Origin: Kuschelorhynchus macadamiae
Lineage: Eukaryota; Arthropoda; Insecta; Coleoptera; Curculionidae
Assembly (NCBI GenBank): GCA_030620095.1
Contig: JAUTXW010002457.1
Location: 197,501-261,500, forward strand
Direction: 5' to 3'
DNA length: 64,000 nt
In this document: positions 56,060 to 64,000 of the stretch, one piece after another
Layout of the letters: each line of letters starts with the position of its first letter
How positions within the stretch are numbered: position 1 is the first letter of the stretch
Position numbers and translations under genes: made by a program
Notes under the pieces: generated by a model
Seen by the model: the letters and a program-made list of their open reading frames with translations, nothing else
Told to the model about the DNA's origin: nothing
The model's database searches: none

Positions 56060-58380
56060 TTATCTATAACAGAGATGGTAACACACGATATTAGATTTAT
56101 TCTATTGATATTTTGATAGTTAGGTAATACGTACTTGTTACTTTTCAATTCTAATAATTAAATTGTTCTATTAGTTTTTTTTTTCATTAAAGAGAGAAAA
56201 AAAGCACTTTGCAAGAAGTCCGATAACTCCATTAAAAATAAAGCTATCAAAGCGGATAAATAATAGTTCTTAACAAAATATTGGGCTACAACTTTCTTTC
56301 AGTAAGTGCTCTTCGATCTAACAGGTTTACTCTACAGGGTGTTGCAAACGTTCGTAATAAAAACACGTTTCTCTTTAAGGTCTGTATTATTGATTAAAAA
56401 AAATCAATCCTAAATTCTGATATGACAAATCGATTTCTCAAGAATTAAGCTACAATCTAATAAAAAAATCACCAAAATCGAATAAGTTATTCGTAAAAAC
56501 TATGGAACTAAAGTGATAGGTAATTTTACGTATTGCGTTAATTAATTGGGGCAGTGTGTATGAATGTGTTTTTCCTGTAAAATTATTAAGAATATTTGAA
56601 AGGTATTTACCAATTTTACTTATTTACGATAAGTATTACATTAACCTTGGCTATTTTAGATAGTCCGTAGAAACACGGGATCTTTGATATGCTTGGCCTT
56701 AACGACTTCTTCTCCTCTGCTGTCTGATTGGTTGCGTTTAGGTTGGTTATCCATCTCTCAATTTTGTTGGTCGTTCGGATCTTTTTGGATAATCCAATAA
56801 TCCCTCCTTTCTATGGACTACCTAAAGTACACATGGTTAAGGTACCACTTCGACTTGTCGTCAGTGCCATAGCATCACAAAAATCATGACGGTTTTTTTT
56901 GCTCATCGTATAGACAGTTGTTGTTGTCCTCGAAGTACAAACGGGAGGCTTTTTTGGCCGTCATTTTTTTTTGTCTAAAAAGCCTCAACGTTTTCCCACG
57001 GCTCTGCAAAATCACAGGCACGCTGGGGTGAGTTTTAATGAAAGATATCTCAGAAATTAAATCCCTCCAAAAAATTTTTAATACGGAATAAAATATCCTT
57101 CTTGTTCGAATATTAAAATGTCCGGATTAATTCGAATATTTTAAAATTAATACGGATTCCATCGAATTACCAACACCGTCATTCACAACGTCGCCCGCTT
57201 CATAATCCGGACTGTTACCCGGACAAACCGGTTAACTACCAATAAATAGATTAAAAATTTGAAAAATAACATTCAATCAAAAATGTATCATTTTGTTGGT
57301 TTATATATTAGATTAATAATTAATTTTACGAGAGCTGGAATTATTTTCACCTGACATAAGATACTAACATAGGTTAGTTCATCTTGAATTTTTTTATTGA
57401 TACACATATCTAAATTTCTCAAATGTATTAATTACTACAATAAACAAGTTCTACATAAAAGTCCAATTCATACAAAATAAATAAACTCAAATAAATTAAT
57501 TAAGGTGTGAAAGTTTTAATTCTTTTTTTTTTAGATTTTTTTGATGCATCTTGTATGACCAATCCGTGCATAGAAAGTTATTGCATTAACACTAAGTTCC
57601 CATTGACCCCTCCGACACCACGTATTTTGAAAATACAGCAATTTTGAACTTGTATTTATATTTCACCGTTATATTTATTAAAATTACCTTTAGTAATATT
57701 TAAACGTCTTTCTATATTCCCATTAAAATAAATCATGCAATAAATAATATAAATATTTTATTTGATATTTTTTCACTTTCTGGGAGCTGCCGACCATACA
57801 AATGAAACAGGATAGAGGATTAGACTATATTTAACTCGGTATTTAAAGAAGGCAATAAATAAAAGCTACGGATTTCCCCGGTTCATTGCGGATAGAAACC
57901 TAGATCAGATTTGTACAATATCTATAGACACAAGTGACTATTCTATAGTCTTACATTTTTTAAATAGTTTATTTAAGACTTGGTAAGTTTACTTTACTTA
58001 CAAGTACAGAATTTCCGAATAATTAAATATTTTTCATTTTGTTAGCCCTACAAAATAAATGGCATTTTTGCGTGCGATTGTCATGTTGCGACCATGCATC
58101 ATCGTACGGCTACTCAAAAAATCGTGTGAAAACGATTTAAATCGTACAGTTGGCGGCACTAACATAAACTGCATAGCGTTTCAGTTTAATGTGCTCAGAA
58201 TATTAATTCGGAATCGTATGGTTAGTTCGGATATCACTTTCGGCCTTGTAAACAAGGCTTTCGTCCGAATATTTAAAACACTAATTTTCAATTCATAGTG
58301 AAAAATACCGGTTTAATTGTGTTGCTCATCTCTACTGTCTAATGTCAGTTGTCACACGGACACGACACAGGGTGTTAGGT
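56060..58380. other. Unassigned intergenic sequence upstream of TOM1-like gene
   Basis: About 2.3 kb without a supported gene or transposon. It includes an AT-rich part (57240-57760) and stretches with TTCGAATATT words (57100-57150). The open frame at 58059-58298 has no recognisable motif. The last 100 bp before 58443 probably hold the TOM1-like promoter and 5' UTR. Confidence 0.4.
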
Positions 58381-58442
58381 GTCAGAATAAAAGAACAACA
58401 GATATTTTTGCGTTTTAATAAAAATAGTGTTATTATAGAAAA

Positions 58443-58506
58443 ATGTCGTTTATTCAGAATGCCCTAATAGGCAATCCGTTTTCAACTCCTGTAGGAAGCA
58501 AAATTG
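58443..58506 (+). CDS. TOM1: TOM1-like VHS/GAT adaptor, first coding exon
   Basis: TOM1-family proteins bind ubiquitinated cargo, clathrin and Tollip on endosomes. The ATG at 58443 opens 21 codons (MSFIQNALIGNPFSTPVGSK and I) and one base before a perfect donor GTAAGT at 58507. The block GNPFSTPVG-x-KI is the distinctive start of TOM1 proteins, just before the VHS domain. The next codon would start with G, fitting the Glu that follows in the family. The second exon is not seen to the window end, so the first intron exceeds 5.4 kb. The ATG is preceded by AAA and lies in an AT-rich 5' UTR. The call rests on a short peptide, so TOM1 against TOM1L2 cannot be told apart. Confidence 0.68.
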
Positions 58507-59440
58507 GTAAGTTTCCTTTCACACGTTTAAATAACATTTTTATTTTTTCATAACACCTACGTAACGCTTTAATATGTTAGGTAAACCCTATTTGTTTTGA
58601 TTCATGTTTAGTAAAATTACTGTTGTTTGTTTAGCATTACTTTTTAATTTTATTGCAGATAGTCCAAATTATGAACATTATTAAGTAGTCACTTTTGTTT
58701 TAATTAACAAATAATAAGTATACGTTTTATATCATATAAAGTAAATTTCCTATAATTCTATGGAAACTTTCTCTAGATTTTAATGACATTTAAAATTAAA
58801 TAAGTTCCACTGCAATTTCAGTCATTTAGTGATTCATTAACCAAAGAAATGTTTTAAATTTAATTTAGTAATTATGTTTCTTTTGATTTACAAGCATAAA
58901 ACTTATCTTAAAATTTTATCTGCAACCTTTGTTACTAGGGGCAGGGAAATATATGTTCTTAAATCCTTTGATATCTAATAATTTATTGTTTCTTGTCATT
59001 TAAAATTTATAGACAGATTTCTGATAAAAAAAATAGTAGCTAGAAGGGACCATAGAGTCCTCCTAGTCGCTTAAAAGTTTAAAGCGTTAACAAAATGTTT
59101 GCTAAGCCTAAGTTGAGGTCTATCTCATGTATTTTATTAAATCTTATCTGTTTAAGACTTTAATTAACCATTGTAGGTGTGGTCTCAATATGTTCTTAAT
59201 GTAAAAAAGTTGTAATAATATACAAATGTAAGGTGGGTTCATATAAAATATTTGTCTTTTTTCTTTAATTTTATCTGTAATTTTAGTCATAACTTTTTTT
59301 CATCGTAGATGGTCCTGTTTAAGGTTTAAATTATCCTTACTACTAAAGCTACAAATAAAGATAAAGTCATGTTATATAAAATCACCTTTAGTATTAAATT
59401 TCTGTCATGAAAATAAACAACAGCCCTATTAATTTCTTAA
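58507..59440 (+). other. TOM1-like first intron, start
   Basis: AT-rich, with no further exon or element recognised in this part. Confidence 0.4.
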
Positions 59441-59765
59441 AGGTGAATTTATACAAGAAAATAACATAAAATAAAATAAAAATAACATAAGACTTAAATT
59501 ATGTGGATACCACTAGACCATTTATATAGGAAAATAAAATATCATAACAGATGTCCTTGAAGATGGCTTAATTCCATCTTTTATTTTACATACAGCTAAC
59601 AGCGGCCTGTTTGTGATGTTTAAAACTATAATTCTGATATTATGCTTTTCTTATAGTGTATTTTTTATGTGATATTATGGTTCGTTTTGTGTATTATGAC
59701 TATTTATTATATTTATATCCTTGTTGTAAAAGGGATTTTCTATTGAAATAAATAAATAAACAAAT
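59441..59765 (+). repeat. Probable LINE 3' UTR
   Basis: It ends TTGTAAAAGGGATTTTCTAT then TGAAATAAATAAATAAAC, the usual 3' end form of insect LINEs. Coding sequence is absent. A younger LINE fragment is inserted at its tail. Confidence 0.45.
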
Positions 59766-60218
59766 AAATGCTTTCTATAACTGTAGTGAGGCAAGAATTA
59801 GGTTTGGCTAGGAGCTCTTGAAATCTAGCAGGGTAAAATTGGACCTTTACTTTCTTTTTAAGTTGATTAATGGTTCAGAATTGTTATCCTTGATTGGTTT
59901 AAGGGTTAATTTAAACAAGGGCTATGGAATTATTTGCAATTGATTTTTATCACTGCAGTTATGGAGAATTCTCACCTCGATTCTCACTTTTGTCTAGAAT
60001 TGCAGCCAATGCTAATAAAGTGAAAATAGATTTCTTTTTGTATTCTCTTGACTGTTTTAAAAGGAATGTTTCCAAACCTAATTTTATTTAATTAGTCGTA
60101 AGATAATTATATAATGTTGATAATTTCAGTTTAGTCTAAGTATATAAAAGTAATCTATTTATTAACATGTATATGATTTAATGGGTATTTATATCCATAA
60201 ATAAATAAACAAATGCTT
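59766..60218 (+). mobile_element. 5'-truncated LINE insertion with 8 bp target duplication
   Basis: From TTTCTATAACTGTAGTGAGG on, the sequence follows the last about 440 bp of the LINE in the PMS2 intron (46471-46900), including the 3' end GGGTATTTATATCCATAAAT. AAATGCTT occurs directly on both sides (59766-59773 and 60211-60218). This is a classic truncated copy of that family. Confidence 0.7.
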
Positions 60219-60297
60219 GTTTCAAGTAAAACGAGATTAGAAACTTAAACTTAAATACTTCAAAATTGGATTCACTAGTGAGGACAAGAACTGTTAA

Positions 60298-60699
60298 AAT
60301 TTTTTTTTTAAATTTATTTATTTATTTACATACATAATTTTTACATTTTTTATGGCAATATTACTAATCTAAACCACAAAGAAACTAAAAAGCTACAGTA
60401 CCTAGCATACTGCCACATCACGGAACTTGTTGGTAGCACGATGGATTTTATCAATCTGTGTGTGCTACCTATTTTTTAACATTATGGGACAATATCCCTA
60501 TATAACAGATTATGTACCCAATCCAAGAATTAGAGAACCATATATATTTTATACCCATATGAGCATGTAAGCCAACTAGAGATTCAAAACAAAATTAGAC
60601 TCTAAAATCATCAGATCTAATAATAGAAGGTAATGCATTGTTGATCATAGGACCTGTATAGCTTATGTGCCTTTGCATCGCCAAATGTTTCACTGCCGG
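60298..60699 (-). pseudogene. LINE 3' end remnant
   Basis: On the - strand a C-terminal RT piece (VKHLAMQRHISYTGPMINNA then LPS, near 60610-60690) is followed by a 3' UTR and a TAAATAAATAAA tail ending near 60300. It directly abuts the BEL/Pao LTR, which may be inserted in it. Confidence 0.6.
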
Positions 60700-60953
60700 T
60701 GTTTGTAGGGGCTTTCTTCCTTATGGTTGAAATAAACACCCTCGTGTTTTACTTTACGTATTTATTAAAATACTTTTACTAGCTAACATCAAACATGTTT
60801 ATTCGCAACGCCATACAGAGCGAACAGAACCTCAAAAATTCTAATGCTTCTTAACAATATGAATATTGTTCTTTCTCACTCTTCCAGGAGATGAGAATGC
60901 AGCGTTGCCGCTTTTAATAACTTTTACACTTAAAAAGGTTTTAAGACTTAACA
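60700..60953 (-). repeat. Probable 3' LTR of second BEL/Pao element
   Basis: On the - strand, a purine-rich AAGGGGGCGAATA tract lies after the Pol stop and directly before TGTTAAGTCTTAAAACC at 60953, the expected polypurine tract and LTR start. The other end is less clear: it may be CTACAAACA at 60700 or a point up to about 35 bases farther in. The partner LTR is beyond the window. Confidence 0.5.
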
Positions 60954-61046
60954 TATTCGCCCCCTTGAAAGGCTAGGCTTTGACTTTCAATTAACACACA
61001 AAAGATGTAAATTAAAATTGAAAATAAGGCATAATGTCTAGGTAGT

Positions 61047-64000
61047 TTATTCCACTGGCATCAAAGACACTTTTGTGACTGATCTTTTAAAAGTACCGGT
61101 TTTCGTTTTGACACTAACTACCCGCACAATATTGTCTCCTGGATGAATAGCAGTGATTCGACCCAAGGGCCAGCACATGGGAGGAACGTGCTCTTCCTTT
61201 ATCAATACTAGTGAGCCAACATGCAAATTTGGATTGTCGGTAAATTGCCATTTGTTCCTCTGTTGAAGCTGCCAACGAGACCAAAAGTGCTGTCCCATTA
61301 GTTGGAGGTGCTGGTAACATTTGACGAAGTTGATTTTGTCGTTTGTAAGGTCACGTTCTGGAATGGCGGTGAGTTCTTGTCCAATCAAAAAATGTGCAGG
61401 CGTGAGGGCACTAAGGTCGTTAGGATCGGAAGTCAAGGGAACTAATGCTCGAGTTTAAAATAGCCTCGATTTGCATGGATAAAGTGTAGAATTCTTCATA
61501 ATGAAGATGAATACTGCTTAAAACTCGCCTTAAGTGGTGTTTACACGACTTCACAGCCGCTTCATGAAGCCCGCCAAAATGAGGTGATTTTGCTGGCATG
61601 AAGTGCCATTCTATATTGAAATGTAATACGTAATTTTGGAAACAGCTAGATTTCACCAGATTTTGAATTGAAATTAGTTCATTATTGCAGCCTACAAAAT
61701 TTGTACCATTATCACTGTAAATATAAGAGCATAAACCTCTTCTCGCTATAAATCTTTTCAATAGGCTTAAAAATCCATCACTGGTTAAGTCTGTAATAAC
61801 CTCGATATGAACAGCCTTGGTCACGAGACAAAGAAATATACAAATAATCCCTTTATTATTTTATTTGAACGAGTTTTACCATTTTTTAATTCAAACGGAC
61901 CCGCGTAATCAACATCAACCGATGAAAATGGACGCGATGGAGTGACGCGGGAATTAGGTCACTCACCCATTTTTCGAAAGATAGTATTATTAGGATTAGT
62001 TTTAAAACATGATATGCATTTCCTGATGCATGATTTTACGATTTGTTTGCCATTAAGTGGCCAATATTTTTGTCTTATATGCATACCAGCGTGTAACGTA
62101 CGCCCATGCTCATAATTCACGATAAGTCTTGCAAAATAGTGCTTCGCCGGTAAAACAATCGGGTGTTTGATATCATACGGATAATTTGAATTGTTTAATC
62201 TACTGCCGAGTCTCACGATTTTGATCAATAAACGGTGACAGAGATTTTAATTTGCTTTTTGCTGAAACGTAGTTCTTATTTTTTAGGTCTTGAATTTCTA
62301 GGAAAAATGATTGTGATTGTACTAATTTTATTAAAAGCATTTGACTTTGTTGAATTTCAAGAAAACTTAATTGACCGATACTTCTTTTATTTTTAGACAA
62401 CTTAGCATTTTTAGAGAACCTTAAGCAGTAAGCTACGATGCGTATTAGTTTATTTAAATTTGAGAATTTTTCAAAAATTTCATTATTTGTGTTTTGAGTA
62501 GTTAAAGTCACTTTCGATATAGTTTTTAATTCAGGAATGTTTGTCGTTGATTTTGTAAAATTTGAAATATTTGAGTTTTCATGCCATTTATTTGTTTCAA
62601 TAAAAAATTCAGGACTGTGTAACCATAACTGAGAGTTAACTAAATTCTTTATATTCGCGCCGCGTGATATAATATCGGCGGGGTTTTTTTCAGATTGGAT
62701 ATAATTCCAGTCTTCAATAGTCGTAAGTTGCTGAATTTCTGCAACCCTATTAGCAATAAAAGTTTTCCAAGTTTTTGGTTCATTCGAAATCCAACATAAA
62801 ACTATTGTGGAGTCGGTCCATAAAAATGATCGGTTTATATCGAGTTTTAAAGCTTCAATAGATTTTTTCATTAATTTTGCCAATAATAGAGATGCCAAAA
62901 GTTCTAATCGTGGCAATGAAAGAGATTTTAAAGGACTGACTCGGGATTTAGCACACAATAAGTGACTCTCAATTTTATTATTTTTATCTATGGAATGAAG
63001 GTATATGCAACATCCATAAGCCCTTTCTCTCGCGTCTGAGAAACCGTGAATTTCTATTAAATTTGGGTATTGCACGAGAACATGTTGTGGAACATGTATT
63101 AAACCAACTTGTGCAATTTCGTTTTTTAAATCTAACCATTCTGAATACAGCTGATTTGGAATACTTTCATCCCAATCAATTTTTAGTTGCCAGAGGCTTT
63201 GAATTATTAATTTGTTTCTTACTGTTAAAAAACCTAAAATACCCAATGGATCATAAATTTTTGCAACAAAGGAAAGAATAGTTCTTTTCGTGACTTGACA
63301 TTGTTTTTGCGAAATGTTCTGAGAATTATATTCAAATCTATCAAGACTTGGGACCCAGGAAACGCCGAGAGTTTTGACACTTGAATCATCTGTAATTAAA
63401 TACTTGTCATTTCCGTGATTAAGTTTGTTGACATTGTCTAAAAATGTACGATCATTTGATTGAAGTTTCCTTAACTCGAAACCGTATTCGTATAAAATTT
63501 GGCAAATGTTTTCTCTTATTTTTTCAAGAGACTCGAGATTCGACGAACCCGTGAGCAGGTCATCAACATAGAAGTCAGATGCTATTATGTCACTTTCAGT
63601 CGGCCATTTTTCAGAAATATTTACCGAGATTTCTAATAAACAACGCGTCGAAAGATACGAAGCTGAAGCTGTACCATACGTGACCGTGTTGAGTTGAAAA
63701 TGTCTAACTTCCTCGTCCCGCCAAACTATGCGTTGAAGATTCCTTTCCTCTTTGTCAACTAATATTTGTCGGTACATTTTTGTTAAATCACCGATTAAAA
63801 CAAAATTATGTTTTCTAAAGCGTAACAATATCGAGAACAAATCATTTTGTATAGTGGGCCCGACTTTTAGAACATTATTTAATGATAGATTTGGTGCGGG
63901 ATATAATAAATAGGGGTTTTGATTGAAGTTAAATCGCGTGATATTTCTGACATATGTCCGAGGTTTTGATATTCGCGCATGAACGCCTTATAAGATGTTT
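61047..64000 (-). pseudogene. BEL/Pao Pol of second element: RT, RNase H, integrase (runs off window)
   Basis: From the window edge downward the RT fingers are broken near 63840-64000 (KAFMREYQNLGHMSEISRDL, then NVLKVGPTIQNDLFS in another frame). The large open frame 62200-63840 holds LIGDLTKMYRQILV, the RT active site DFYVDDLLTGS, RNase H (HGFSDARERAYGCC, LWTDSTIVLCW) and the conserved ANRVAEIQ and NPADIISRGA blocks. Integrase follows in three frames: 61959-62228 (LHAGMHI, CIRKCISCFK), a VDVDYAGPF Asp box near 61900, 61420-61824 (SDNGTNFVGCNNE, PHFGGLHEAAVKSCKHHL) and 61047-61436 (LGRITAIHPGDNIVRVVSVK to the stop). At least three shifts are visible, but the C-terminus is complete. It lies antisense in the TOM1-like intron. 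Confidence 0.9.

Noticed and set aside
58059..58298. 79-residue frame upstream of the TOM1-like exon
   Set aside because: No family motif, no plausible splice partner and ordinary AT-rich composition.

Overview
The window looks like AT-rich animal, most likely insect, nuclear DNA: spliced genes with GT-AG introns, long (AT)n tracts, and a dense load of arthropod-type transposable elements (Penelope-like, non-LTR LINE, BEL/Pao, Tc1/mariner, hAT). No bacterial, plasmid or phage features are seen.

Three host genes can be recognised. (1) The 3' half of dyskerin (DKC1/Nop60B, the H/ACA pseudouridine synthase) lies on the + strand as six exons between 4139 and 26033; its 5' exons lie before the window. 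Two neighbouring exons for the Lys-rich tail are duplicates of each other. (2) PMS2, the MutL-family mismatch-repair endonuclease, is complete on the - strand as two exons (47998-48413 and 40995-42897) split by a 5.1 kb intron full of LINE debris. The predicted protein is 772 aa with all family motifs. (3) The first coding exon of a TOM1-like VHS/GAT adaptor begins at 58443 on the + strand; the rest lies beyond the window.

Most other sequence is mobile DNA at different stages of decay. 1-4138: a LINE remnant (-) and a Penelope-like remnant (+). Dyskerin introns: an R1/I-type LINE fragment, a 1337 bp Tc1/mariner copy with TA duplications and matching inverted ends, two more DDE transposase fossils, and a three-layer nest (18700-25690). 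In the nest, a near-complete two-ORF LINE sits inside a DNA transposon, which itself splits an older LINE. 28141-32053: a long Penelope-like element with about 530 bp pseudo-LTRs, set inside an (AT)n tract. 33600-34450: a tandem array of about 220-229 bp units carrying a hammerhead-like motif. 35579-37853: a complete but mutated hAT element. 38279-40418: very long (AT)n tracts, then a foldback-like element with a nested MITE. 50180-56053: a mariner fossil and a deleted BEL/Pao element. 60298-64000: a second BEL/Pao element (-) running off the window end beside a LINE tail.

The parts most worth following up are the nested transposon with a 5 bp target duplication and an unfamiliar transposase-like C-terminus, the hammerhead-like tandem array, the pseudo-LTR Penelope element, and the duplicated dyskerin tail exon. 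All calls come from reading the sequence; no database search was run.
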